A stretch of 64,000 nucleotides of DNA from Pedobacter cryoconitis. GTDB taxonomy: Bacteria > Bacteroidota > Bacteroidia > Sphingobacteriales > Sphingobacteriaceae. How positions within the stretch are numbered: the stretch's first letter is position 1; the number at the start of each line of letters is the position of its first letter. The notes under the pieces were generated by a model. That model worked only from the letters and a program-made list of their open reading frames with translations. It did not search any database and was not told where the DNA came from. Shown in pieces: positions 25,796 through 33,998 of the stretch. The stretch is taken from contig NZ_JACHCG010000001.1 in NCBI RefSeq assembly GCF_014200595.1, forward strand, positions 682,001 to 746,000. The letters are read 5' to 3'. The translations under genes were made by a program, and so were the position numbers.

Positions 25796-26968
25796 ATGAT
25801 TGTAAACAAAAAAACAGCCTATATCGGATGCCTGGGAATGATTGGTATCATCAGTACAGAATTCGGTGTAATCGGCGTATTGCCTCAAATTGCTGAGCAT
25901 TATCAGATTACTATTGATAAAGCAGGAGTTCTGCTCAGTGCATTTGCATTGGTTATTGCATTGACCGGCCCTTTTATGACCTTAATGGCTTCTGGTTTTG
26001 ACCGAAAAAAGGTGATGGTAGCGGCTATTGCTATATTTTTAGTTACTGGTATCGTCTCCTCTTTTGCACCTCCTTTCTGGTTGCTGCTTACGGTACGTAT
26101 ATTACCTGCATTTTTACAGCCCGTTTATATTTCTACAGCTATTGCTGCCGCTGTAGCTTCTGGTCAGCGAAAGGATGAGCATCAGTTGATGGGTATTGTA
26201 TTAGGCGGGATTGCTATTGCGATGGTCACTACTATTCCACTGGCAACTTACCTGGCCGGGGTATTTACCTGGAAAGCTTCCTTTATGGTCCAAACTGTGG
26301 TAAGTGGGCTTGCACTCCTTGGTATAATGAAAATGCTGCCTCCTATGCCAGTTTTAACCCGGAAATCATATGGCAGTCAATTACAAATTCTGAAACGTCC
26401 TTCTTTTCTGATCAGTATAGCCATGAATTTCTTTATGATCGCAGCGTGGTTTTCTACGTATAGCTATTTCGCTGATTATCTGGGTAAGGTCAAGCAGATG
26501 GATGAAAAAATGATCAGTTATATGTTATTTTTATTTGGGGTTACCGGAATTGTTTCCAATTGGATTTCTGGAAAGATGCTGAGTAAAAGTATTCCATTAA
26601 CCACAGCAGCATTTTTATCCGGTACGCTATTGATCCCTTTCGCTTTGCAATATTCAGGTGGAAATACGGGAATGACTATTTTGGTTGTTGCGGTTTGGGG
26701 CTTCCTGTATGCCCCTTGTTTTCTCAATGCTTCGGCTTATATGATTTCTGCTGCACCGCATGCCTTAGAGTTTGCGAATAGCCTGGCTACTTCTTTTGGA
26801 AATCTTGGCGTCTCTGTAGGGACCATTGTAAGTGGATGGGTTATTGCGACCAGCGGAATAGCGATGTCTCCATGGGTTGGGATGAGTTTTGGTCTGTTAT
26901 CTTTGACGATGATCGGACTGAGAAGCCTGATCGAAAGCCGGCAGCAACAAGCAGAATGTTATTCCTGA
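25796..26968 (+). CDS. MFS transporter (DHA1-type drug/H+ antiporter-like)
   Basis: A 390-residue major-facilitator exporter with twelve predicted hydrophobic helices. The first helix contains GMIGIISTEFGVIGVLPQI, and the conserved loop between helices 2 and 3 is MASGFDRKKVMV. The layout resembles the sugar or drug efflux (AraJ/YdhP-like) branch. It starts 3 bp after the serine-hydrolase stop, forming a two-gene operon under probable HxlR control. The substrate is not evident. Confidence 0.9.
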   Translation: MIVNKKTAYIGCLGMIGIISTEFGVIGVLPQIAEHYQITIDKAGVLLSAFALVIALTGPFMTLMASGFDRKKVMVAAIAIFLVTGIVSSFAPPFWLLLTVRILPAFLQPVYISTAIAAAVASGQRKDEHQLMGIVLGGIAIAMVTTIPLATYLAGVFTWKASFMVQTVVSGLALLGIMKMLPPMPVLTRKSYGSQLQILKRPSFLISIAMNFFMIAAWFSTYSYFADYLGKVKQMDEKMISYMLFLFGVTGIVSNWISGKMLSKSIPLTTAAFLSGTLLIPFALQYSGGNTGMTILVVAVWGFLYAPCFLNASAYMISAAPHALEFANSLATSFGNLGVSVGTIVSGWVIATSGIAMSPWVGMSFGLLSLTMIGLRSLIESRQQQAECYS

Positions 26969-27017
26969 TATTCATATTTATCGCTTAAATTAAATAGCTT
27001 CTTCCTATATTACAGCT

Positions 27018-27554
27018 ATGAAATGGTTCAATCAACCCGGCACATGGAATGGAGATGCTGCCCTTGTAAATTTTACTGTAGATCCGGACACGGATTACTG
27101 GCAAGTGACGCATTATGGCTTTAAACGTGATAATGGCCCTTTTTACTATCAGGAGATTACTGGTGATTTTCAGGCAAGCGTGAAAATTACCGGTCAGTAC
27201 CAGGAACTTTTCCATCAGGCGGGATTAATGATCAGGATCGATGAAAAGAACTGGATCAAAACGGGCATAGAGTATGTGGACGGTGTTCAGAATATCAGTG
27301 CAGTGGTGACCAGAGAGGTTTCAGACTGGTCTGTAGTACCACGACATGATAGTCCTGAATCTGTTTGGTTGAAATTACTGCGTAAAGGTGATTATGTAGA
27401 GATCAGCTATTCATTTGATCAAAAGAAATATGATATGCTGCGTCTGGCTTATTTTCCTCCGGGAGTAAAAGTGCAGATTGGTATGGTTGCTGCGGCGCCG
27501 GGAAAAGAAAGTTTTCCGGTGACTTTTGAAGATTTCAAAGTAGAGGCTGTATAA
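27018..27554 (+). CDS. DUF1349 domain protein
   Basis: A 178-residue cytoplasmic-looking protein with the DUF1349 fold, a concanavalin-like beta sandwich. The opening MKWFNQPGTWNGD, the central HQAGLMIRIDEKNWIKTGIEY and the end PVTFEDFKVE are characteristic. Relatives include yeast Regulation-of-arabinose-type and plasmid proteins of unknown function, and the fold suggests carbohydrate binding, but no activity is established. It is a single gene, converging with an NmrA-like gene across a shared terminator. Confidence 0.85.
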   Translation: MKWFNQPGTWNGDAALVNFTVDPDTDYWQVTHYGFKRDNGPFYYQEITGDFQASVKITGQYQELFHQAGLMIRIDEKNWIKTGIEYVDGVQNISAVVTREVSDWSVVPRHDSPESVWLKLLRKGDYVEISYSFDQKKYDMLRLAYFPPGVKVQIGMVAAAPGKESFPVTFEDFKVEAV

Positions 27555-27557
27555 ATT

Positions 27558-27588
27558 AAGGGAGCCTTTTCCAGAGGCTCCCTTTTTT
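27558..27588. terminator. Bidirectional terminator
   Basis: AAGGGAGCC (27558-27566) pairs exactly with GGCTCCCTT (27576-27584), followed by T6. It separates the convergent DUF1349 and NmrA-like genes. Confidence 0.85.
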
Positions 27589-27590
27589 GT

Positions 27591-28238
27591 CTATAATTTG
27601 AGTTTACTCGCCACAAAGGGGGCTTTTTTTATATAAGTTGTATCGGTAAGCTGAGCGATCAGGAAATCAGCAAGATCTGTGGTACTGATCAATTCTTCCA
27701 GACAATCTTTCAAATCGACTACCAGGCCCCGTCTTTCTGTGGTTTCCTCAATCCAGGGCAATCTGACAATTGTCCAGTCTATTGAACTGGCGGTCAGTAT
27801 TTCATAGGCTTTTTGTTTATCCTCCACAATCACTGGAAAAGTTGTTTTCATCCAGACTGTGCCTGCTAAATTTTTGGCACTTTTCTGATCTCCGGGAACT
27901 TCAAGGTTAGAACCTGTCAATAAAATATATCTGCTGAGTTTAAACTCTTCCATAGCATTGATAATATTTTCAGTAGCCAGGCTTGAAATGAGTACCTCGT
28001 CTTTATTTTGTCCGATTGCGCTGATGATTGCGTCACAGCCTTCTATTAATTGTTTTGCGGTTTCGGGGTCTTTAATATCGCCTGCTACTATTTCTAAGGC
28101 AGGATGTGACAGGGTATAGTCTTTTGGTTTTCTGATCAGGGATTTTACCTGATATCCATTATTTAATAATTCCTGAAGCAGGTACTGGCCTGCTTTTCCT
28201 GTTGCCCCTAATAAGGCGACTTTTATAGCTTGTTTCAT
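27591..28238 (-). CDS. NAD(P)-binding NmrA-like oxidoreductase
   Basis: A 215-residue Rossmann-fold protein of the atypical short-chain dehydrogenase (NmrA/YwnB-like) group. The dinucleotide-binding motif GATGKAGQYL is at about residues 11-20, followed by the basic SLIRKP that favours NADPH. The DAIISAIGQ segment after strand 4 is also typical; the SDR Tyr-x3-Lys motif is not seen, as usual in this group. Proteins like this act as flavin/biliverdin-type reductases or redox-sensing regulators. It reads divergently from an AraC regulator across about 154 bp, which may control it. Confidence 0.85.
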   Translation of the reverse strand: MKQAIKVALLGATGKAGQYLLQELLNNGYQVKSLIRKPKDYTLSHPALEIVAGDIKDPETAKQLIEGCDAIISAIGQNKDEVLISSLATENIINAMEEFKLSRYILLTGSNLEVPGDQKSAKNLAGTVWMKTTFPVIVEDKQKAYEILTASSIDWTIVRLPWIEETTERRGLVVDLKDCLEELISTTDLADFLIAQLTDTTYIKKAPFVASKLKL

Positions 28239-28392
28239 TGATTTCTTTATAAAATTATTGAAAATATTATACCTTCACCATAAGTCAGCTGACCTGATGA
28301 ATACACGGATTTTGGGAATCCGCTTGAATAAGCGATATTTTATAAAGACAGTAGAATAGGTTAAATTTACATAATTTATCAATCACTTGTAC

Positions 28393-29244
28393 ATGAAGTT
28401 TCATCACTTAGAGCCGGTTACTAAAGGCGAATTCCACTTGATCATTAATGAAGCTGATTTTGACCGTTCTTTTTTTCAGCGTGACCGGACAGATAAATTT
28501 CTAACAATTGCCTGGAACAAAGGAGTACAGCAGGTAATTACGATCGATGGGGTCAAATATGATTTTCCGGAGCAGAGTATTTTACCCTTAATGGTGAACC
28601 AGTCTTTCCAGTTTGAAAAGCCTGAACAAGTGGTTGCCTGGCAGTATAACAGGAATTTCTATTGTATCGTTGATCATGATAAAGAGGTTAGTTGTGTTGG
28701 CTTCTTATTTTACGGATCTACGGGTAATCTGTTCGTCAAACTGAATGCACAGGAGCAGAAAAAGATCACCTTACTTTTTGAAATCTTCATAGAAGAATTT
28801 AATACCATAGATAATATCCAGCGGGAAATGTTGCAGATGTTATTGAAAAGATTGATTATTATCATTACCAGGCTGGCTAAAAGCCAATATGTAACAGATA
28901 AGAACCTGACAGATGATAAGCTTGATATAATCAGGCGTTATAATCTGCTGGTAGAACAGCATTTTCGTTTACAGCATCAGGTGCAATTTTATGCAGAACT
29001 GTTAAGCCGCTCGCCAAAGACATTAGCTAACCTGTTTGCTATTTATAATCATAAATCGCCATTGGCCGTTATTCAGGAAAGAGTGGTTTTAGAGGCAAAA
29101 AGGCTTTTGATTTATACAGATAAATCTGCGAAAGAAATCGCTTATGAGCTGGGTTTTGATGATGCTGCTTATTTCAGTAATTTCTTTAAGAAGCATGCTT
29201 CCTTTTCTCCTTCGGATTTCAGAGCTGCTAAATTAGTTTCTTAA
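28393..29244 (+). CDS. AraC family transcriptional regulator
   Basis: A regulator of about 283 residues. I start it at the ATG at 28393 rather than a TTG two codons earlier. Residues about 1-120 look like a cupin-type sensing domain (FLTIAWNKGVQQVITIDGVKYDF), a helical linker follows, and the C-terminal 100 residues carry the double helix-turn-helix, ending with KEIAYELGFDDAAYFSNFFKKHASFSPSDFR, the AraC signature. It lies between the divergent NmrA-like gene and an AhpD-like gene 116 bp downstream, either of which may be its target. Inducer unknown. Confidence 0.9.
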   Translation: MKFHHLEPVTKGEFHLIINEADFDRSFFQRDRTDKFLTIAWNKGVQQVITIDGVKYDFPEQSILPLMVNQSFQFEKPEQVVAWQYNRNFYCIVDHDKEVSCVGFLFYGSTGNLFVKLNAQEQKKITLLFEIFIEEFNTIDNIQREMLQMLLKRLIIIITRLAKSQYVTDKNLTDDKLDIIRRYNLLVEQHFRLQHQVQFYAELLSRSPKTLANLFAIYNHKSPLAVIQERVVLEAKRLLIYTDKSAKEIAYELGFDDAAYFSNFFKKHASFSPSDFRAAKLVS

Positions 29245-29360
29245 GACTGATTGTTTCAGGCATTAATTACAAATCATCGGGAAGTTTCTCTATGGCCCAG
29301 CTTTAATGGAAGGCAGATATTTGTGGTGTTCACTATTCAAGAACATTAACTGATAAACGC

Positions 29361-29894
29361 ATGAAAACATTCACAGTTCCAACCAGAGAAGAAGTTACTC
29401 CAGCTAACCAGGCTATTTTTGATAATTTAAACAAAATGGTAGGTTTTGTCCCAAATCTATATGCTGCATTTGCACATTCTGAAAATGCTTTAGGAAATTA
29501 TCTGACGCTGCAAAATGCAAAAACATCCATGAGAGCTAAAGAGCGTGAAGTAATCAATTTAGTAGTCAGTCAGGTCAATAATTGTCTGTATTGCCTGAGC
29601 GCACATACTGCTTTCGCAAAAATGAATGGCTTTACTGATGCCCAGATTTTAGAAATCCGTAAGGCTGAGATTACTTTCGATCCAAAACTTTCAGCTTTAG
29701 CAAATGTGGTTAAAAGTATCACTGAGAATAAAGGTCATGCAGATGCACAGCTTTTACTGGAATTCTATGCCGCAGGTTACAATGAAGGAAACCTGGTTGA
29801 TATTGTAATGGTGATTGGCGACAAAGTAATTACCAATTATCTGCATGCTTTAACTGATATTCCTGTAGACTGGCCTTTAGCGCCTGCCTTATAA
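29361..29894 (+). CDS. Carboxymuconolactone decarboxylase/AhpD-like protein
   Basis: A 177-residue all-helical protein of the alkylhydroperoxidase AhpD-like branch of the carboxymuconolactone decarboxylase family. The redox motif NNCLYCLSAHTAF (C-x2-C-x3-H) is intact near residue 74, and the FVPNLYAAFAHS and REVINLVVSQVN segments are typical of the peroxidase-related subgroup. It probably reduces organic peroxides with a thiol partner. It is downstream of an AraC regulator on the same strand. GATATTTG about 40 bp upstream is a one-mismatch -7 candidate. Confidence 0.88.
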   Translation: MKTFTVPTREEVTPANQAIFDNLNKMVGFVPNLYAAFAHSENALGNYLTLQNAKTSMRAKEREVINLVVSQVNNCLYCLSAHTAFAKMNGFTDAQILEIRKAEITFDPKLSALANVVKSITENKGHADAQLLLEFYAAGYNEGNLVDIVMVIGDKVITNYLHALTDIPVDWPLAPAL

Positions 29895-29959
29895 TAAATG
29901 ATTTAGCATTGATAATATTGAAATATTAATCTATTTTTATATAGAATAAAAGATTAACA

Positions 29960-30628
29960 ATGAAGATATTATCAATGCTTTTCTACTTCTTTGCGCATCA
30001 TGGAGCCTGGTCATTCTTGGTATTACTGATCACTGGCATTGTTCTTTCTTTTTGGCGAAGCAGTATTTTTTACGTGATTCTGAGTTTTATTTTAGCGCTG
30101 GCCAATGTTTTTACCGGTCAGTTCGTTAATGCAGCTTTTCTTGCACATTATGGAGTGAGAGGATCTGCGGTTGTAACGCTGGAACAGGAAACCAGTTCTA
30201 CTTTAAATGATTCTCCGATCTGGGATTATGATGCTGTTGTTCATACTGCCGATGGAAAAGACGTAGTGACGGATTTTTCTACCACTACTGCTTCGATCTA
30301 TCCGATTCGCAATGAAATTATTATTCCACCCCACGGAGAGCGTTTTGTAGTTAAATATATCCCTGGTTTTGAAAGGAATATTGTGATTATGAGAGACGAA
30401 TCACCTTATGGGATTAAAAGGAAAATTGCTGAAAATCGAGCGCCTTTACAGAAAGCTCAAGGCGAGTACAATTCCAATACGAAGAATGAGTCTTTCCGTA
30501 AAGCATATGTACAAGCCCTCAAAGATTATATAGAAAACCCGGAAAATGCGAGTGACAGTCTTAATATTAAGGCTTACAAATCAATTATTCAGGATTTAAC
30601 TAGTCCTTCATCAGTAAATCAACAGTAG
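29960..30628 (+). CDS. Hypothetical membrane protein
   Basis: A 222-residue protein of no family I recognise. Two hydrophobic helices (about 15-35 and 38-60) are followed by a soluble, beta-rich part (about 65-135) reminiscent of the small barrel seen after paired helices in membrane proteins such as DUF3592 members, and then a charged helical tail (about 140-215). It is 65 bp downstream of the AhpD-like gene on the same strand. Its last 29 bases overlap the end of the convergent MutS-like gene. Confidence 0.7.
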   Translation: MKILSMLFYFFAHHGAWSFLVLLITGIVLSFWRSSIFYVILSFILALANVFTGQFVNAAFLAHYGVRGSAVVTLEQETSSTLNDSPIWDYDAVVHTADGKDVVTDFSTTTASIYPIRNEIIIPPHGERFVVKYIPGFERNIVIMRDESPYGIKRKIAENRAPLQKAQGEYNSNTKNESFRKAYVQALKDYIENPENASDSLNIKAYKSIIQDLTSPSSVNQQ

Positions 30629-32264
30629 CATTGGCATCAGCAATCACCGCTGCCGGATAATTATTAATTTCCAGGATTCTGATTGCATTCCTTGTTTTTA
30701 AAGGGCCTTTTTTAATGGTATGATCAAAGATCAGTTCTTCTTCAGCAATAGTTTCGGAGAAATGATAGTGTTCATATTGTGTTTTCAGCAAGTCGTTAAG
30801 TTCGGTATCATGGGTGGAAACGAAAACCTGATTATTGCCTTTAGCCAGGTAGGAGAGGATCGCTTTTCCGGCCGAAACCCGTTCAATCGTATTGGTTCCT
30901 TTGAAAATCTCATCCAGGATAAAGAAACAAGGTTCCTCGCTCACTGATTCTTCGATAAAGTTTTTGATGATCCTCATTTCTTCAAAATAATAACTCTTCT
31001 CTTCCAGTAAGCTATCCGAAATGGTAATAGAGGAGAATATTTTTGAATATGGCATACTGAATTCTTTAGCCATACAAGTAAACAAGGTTTGACCAAGAAT
31101 CAGGTTTACGCCAACGGACCTGATAAAAGTTGTTTTACCAGACATGTTAGAACCTGTCAGCAATAAGTTTTTATGTTGTAAATCAAGATCATTCGGAACA
31201 CAGTTTACAACCAGTGGATGTTTGACGCCTGAGATATGGATACAATTTTCCTGGTTGAATACTGGTTTACAATATTCACCTTCCCACGAGTGTCTTAGCG
31301 AAGCAATAGAGATAGCGGTATCGACTGTTCCTATGAATTTGAAAAGCCTTTTTAGCAAATCTTTTTGTGATCTCAGAGAGTCAATGATAGAGTAGAAGAG
31401 GATGATTTCCACATTGAAGGCAATCTTTAACAGTTCGAACAGCATATAACCAATCATTACTGTATCTGCCTCAGCCATGTTGTCCAGCTTTACGCCAAGC
31501 ATTTTTCTTTTCAGTGGGGTCAGCTCTTTAATGAGGTTGGTTACTTCTGGAAATTGTGCATTGATCTTTGCATCAGCGTCTAGTTTTTTAGCGGTATCAA
31601 ATGCTTTTAGAAACTCACCAAGAGAAGAGGTATGAACACTGACCTTGTTTTTATTCCAGTAATGAATTCCGGAATTGATGATAAATATTCCGAAAAAGAC
31701 AAGCAGAAAACCCGGATGAAAGATAGCAGCAATCAGGGAAAGTACATTGAGTATAGAAAGAATGTAAACGATGGGCATAAATGCAGGCGCCTCAATTTTC
31801 TTTGCGTAAATCAGATCCTGGAAGTAATAAGAATCGTTTTTCTCCAGTATTTGTAGGGTGGCTTGTGTATCCAGTCTCAGTTTTTCATCTTCGGTAATCA
31901 GATCTGCAAGTTTATCCAGAAAAATCAGGTCTGTTTGTTCTTTATCAATTGTTCTGAGCCTGGCATATAAAAACTGCTGACCTACTCTGGATATTGTTCT
32001 GTCAATCAGTTTAAAGACATCATTGATGTATAAATCATCTGCTATTTTATCAGAGATCAGTTGTAATTTTTCTGAAGATTCAGTAATCGTATTTAAAAAG
32101 TAGTTTTCTATTAGATCGATATCTATATATCTGCTGTTTTTTGCGCTTCCCCAATCCCGTTTAAGTTCCTCCCGTTGTGTTTGAACCGCAAAGTTCTTTT
32201 TATAAAGATAAACAAGAAGGTAAAGTGCTACCAGGGCAAGAATAATGTAAGCTAAAATCAGCAT
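30600..32264 (-). CDS. Membrane-anchored MutS-like ATPase
   Basis: A 554-residue protein with the ATPase core of the MutS family but none of the mismatch-recognition domain. The C-terminal third has Walker A GSNMSGKT (about 370-377), Walker B FFILDEIFKGTN (about 443-454) and the VFVSTHDTEL switch. The core/lever region precedes it. Unlike MutS, it has hydrophobic helices: one at residues 1-22 and a pair near 165-210, so it should sit on the inner membrane with the ATPase in the cytoplasm. This is a known but uncharacterised Bacteroidota branch annotated as MutS-related. It is a lone gene; its 3' end overlaps the preceding convergent gene by 29 bp. Role in DNA repair is unproven. Confidence 0.85.
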   Translation of the reverse strand: MLILAYIILALVALYLLVYLYKKNFAVQTQREELKRDWGSAKNSRYIDIDLIENYFLNTITESSEKLQLISDKIADDLYINDVFKLIDRTISRVGQQFLYARLRTIDKEQTDLIFLDKLADLITEDEKLRLDTQATLQILEKNDSYYFQDLIYAKKIEAPAFMPIVYILSILNVLSLIAAIFHPGFLLVFFGIFIINSGIHYWNKNKVSVHTSSLGEFLKAFDTAKKLDADAKINAQFPEVTNLIKELTPLKRKMLGVKLDNMAEADTVMIGYMLFELLKIAFNVEIILFYSIIDSLRSQKDLLKRLFKFIGTVDTAISIASLRHSWEGEYCKPVFNQENCIHISGVKHPLVVNCVPNDLDLQHKNLLLTGSNMSGKTTFIRSVGVNLILGQTLFTCMAKEFSMPYSKIFSSITISDSLLEEKSYYFEEMRIIKNFIEESVSEEPCFFILDEIFKGTNTIERVSAGKAILSYLAKGNNQVFVSTHDTELNDLLKTQYEHYHFSETIAEEELIFDHTIKKGPLKTRNAIRILEINNYPAAVIADANATVDLLMKD

Positions 32265-32379
32265 GAGGTGTAGGATAGTATGAAAAGATGCGAAATTTAA
32301 ATAAAAATAAGAGGATTATGAATAGGTTACCCAATTTTAACACTGACTTTATATAAGGCTGGTCATTAAAGAAAAATTA

Positions 32380-33114
32380 TTGAAAGTAGCTATTTATGGC
32401 AGAACTGGTGATGTAGAAGGTAGGTGTGGAAGAGAAGAAGAAACACAAAGCCATAGAGGAATGCTACCGAAAGGGAGATTGGCAAAATCGTTCTTATCGT
32501 CCTGGAGCTTTGCTCAAATGACAGATAATAGCTTATTAGATATCGCTTTTCAACCTTTAAGTCATTCAGATTATGGCAATCAAATAAGATCATATTTTGT
32601 CAACAGAAAGGGAAGGACAAACGATATGGTAATGCAGAGATGGGTATCTGAATTTACCAACAAAAATGATATGTTTGATGCAATTGCCAGGGATATAAAA
32701 CGTAACCACAATATGTTTCATGATACCAAAGGGGGAATGATAAATATATCTCAGGCAATTGAAATTAATAAACCAAATTTTAGAGTATCTCCAATAAATT
32801 TATCAGAAATGATAGCTATAGGCGGTGTGCAAGAAGTAGTAGTTAAAAATAATTTAATTAGGGAAAGTATAGAACAAAGCACTATTGATCGCTTTGGAAA
32901 AGGACATAATAAGCCGCATACTGCTACAGTTAAGCTAGATATTCTGATTAAAGATTGGTATGGTGTAGATGAAGATGACTTTATGAATCTAAGGCCAGCA
33001 GCATTGCTTGGACGAAAGGCAATTGCTGCTTTGTGGGTGCTGCAACACCAAAGAGGTTATAAACCATTTATAAATGTTTATCATTACAGGCACGACCTTA
33101 AAATTGTATTCTAA
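32380..33114 (+). CDS. DUF3289-like (YPO3983-type) protein, possibly a truncated effector module
   Basis: A 244-residue protein with no signal peptide. The start is uncertain: the frame opens at a TTG at 32380, with ATGs at 32461 and 32518; the first 45 residues are basic, repeat nothing known and look non-native. From memory, its C-terminal 90 residues match DUF3289: a strand KLDILIKDWYGVDEDDF, then ALWVLQHQRGYKPFI, like the HFGLDDDD...WFVLQR..GYKPFIT pattern of that family, often encoded beside type VI secretion or Rhs loci. The stop overlaps the next gene's ATG by one base, suggesting a functional pair with that lipoprotein. Base composition is AT-rich compared with neighbours, hinting at transfer. 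No secretion genes are visible here. Confidence 0.55.
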   Translation: MKVAIYGRTGDVEGRCGREEETQSHRGMLPKGRLAKSFLSSWSFAQMTDNSLLDIAFQPLSHSDYGNQIRSYFVNRKGRTNDMVMQRWVSEFTNKNDMFDAIARDIKRNHNMFHDTKGGMINISQAIEINKPNFRVSPINLSEMIAIGGVQEVVVKNNLIRESIEQSTIDRFGKGHNKPHTATVKLDILIKDWYGVDEDDFMNLRPAALLGRKAIAALWVLQHQRGYKPFINVYHYRHDLKIVF

Positions 33115-33677
33115 TGCGAAAAATAATCGTCTTATTTGTCTTTTTAGCAGGATGTATTTTTGGATGTAAAAATAATGAACCTGTTAAATTTATCAATGTT
33201 TATAAGGATTCTGGTTTTGATAATGATGCAGATTCATTGAAAAAAACTGGTTCAAAATTTGATATTTACTACGCTTATAATTACAGCGATACCAATCTTA
33301 AACAGCTTATTAGAATTCTTGATACACTTAGCTTCGACACGGCATATAGTAATCATAACTATAGATTTTTAAGATATAATTCCAGTTTGCCTGATACAGC
33401 TAAATTAAAAAAAGCGATGAACAGGAAAAATAATAATGTTCAATTAGATATTGAGAATCCTGGAAGTGCAAAATTCTACAAATATCAAATTTTGGATTTT
33501 ATGTTTGTAAAACATTATGTAAGTGAAGGGAGATCTTTCCCAAACAGCTATACGCTCACATTTAATGATAAAGGAAGTATACACGCTGACCGAAAATATT
33601 TCTTGCGCGACAGCATTACTAAAAAACTAGTTGAAGTAGATCAGGATGCTGTGATGCCTGCACAAGTTATTCGCTAG
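33114..33677 (+). CDS. Hypothetical lipoprotein paired with the DUF3289-like gene
   Basis: A 187-residue lipoprotein: MRKIIVLFVFLAGCIFGC gives a signal peptide with lipobox Cys candidates at residues 14 and 18. The mature part has no recognised domain; it is rich in Asn, Asp, Lys and Tyr, with a C-terminal beta-rich segment (NSYTLTFNDKGSIHADRKYFL). It begins in a TAATG overlap with the preceding DUF3289-like gene. A lipoprotein co-translated with a possible effector module could be its immunity protein, but this is only inference from arrangement. No terminator is seen until 33855. Confidence 0.6.
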   Translation: MRKIIVLFVFLAGCIFGCKNNEPVKFINVYKDSGFDNDADSLKKTGSKFDIYYAYNYSDTNLKQLIRILDTLSFDTAYSNHNYRFLRYNSSLPDTAKLKKAMNRKNNNVQLDIENPGSAKFYKYQILDFMFVKHYVSEGRSFPNSYTLTFNDKGSIHADRKYFLRDSITKKLVEVDQDAVMPAQVIR

Positions 33678-33854
33678 ATATTTTTGGAAATCCAGGGTGA
33701 AATGTGTCAAATGGAAAAGATAATGTTTTCCCCCTTGTTTGCCTTATTATCTCGGTTTTAATAATATATTGTTTATTTACCCTTAACATTGAAAAACTAC
33801 TTTTGCCCTCAGTAAAATATTTGGTTAGTATTTTCTAGTTAAGGTTTAGTTGAT

Positions 33855-33892
33855 AAAAAAAATACCCGGGTGGATGTCCGGGTATTTTTTTT
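33855..33892. terminator. Strong hairpin terminator
   Basis: TACCCGG (33863-33869) pairs with CCGGGTA (33878-33884), extended by an A8 tract on the left that pairs with T8 on the right. It insulates the ABC operon from upstream transcription. Confidence 0.9.
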
Positions 33893-33929
33893 GCCATTTT
33901 TTCTGGTTATAAATATTTATAAATAAAAG

Positions 33930-33959
33930 TTGCAATAGTTAAATACTTTAATACATTTG
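33930..33959 (+). promoter_or_regulatory. Promoter of the ABC/GntR operon
   Basis: TTG at 33930-33932 and TACATTTG at 33952-33959 are separated by 19 bp, a textbook Bacteroidota -33/-7 pair. Transcription should start near 33965, inside the adjacent operator. Confidence 0.75.
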
Positions 33960-33961
33960 TA

Positions 33962-33983
33962 GTGTATTAGATAACTAATACAC
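33962..33983 (+). promoter_or_regulatory. GntR (YtrA-type) operator
   Basis: GTGTATTAG and CTAATACAC are perfect 9-bp inverted arms separated by ATAA. A further half site TAATACA lies at 33949-33955, in and just before the -7 box. The position over the start site predicts repression by the GntR protein encoded two genes downstream. Confidence 0.8.
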
Positions 33984-33998
33984 CTAGACGCTACAACT

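Larger units (their letters stand above)
33678..33998. other. 321-bp gene-free stretch
   Basis: AT-rich spacer between the lipoprotein gene and the ABC operon. It holds a perfect TAnnTTTG (-7) box at 33798-33805 with only a poor -33 partner, a strong terminator hairpin at 33855-33892, and the promoter and operator of the ABC/GntR operon at 33930-33983. No reading frame of note. Confidence 0.7.

Noticed and set aside
32380..33677. Mobile element or integron cargo
   Set aside because: No transposase, integrase, terminal repeats or target duplications could be seen around the pair, so transfer is suggested only by composition and family.
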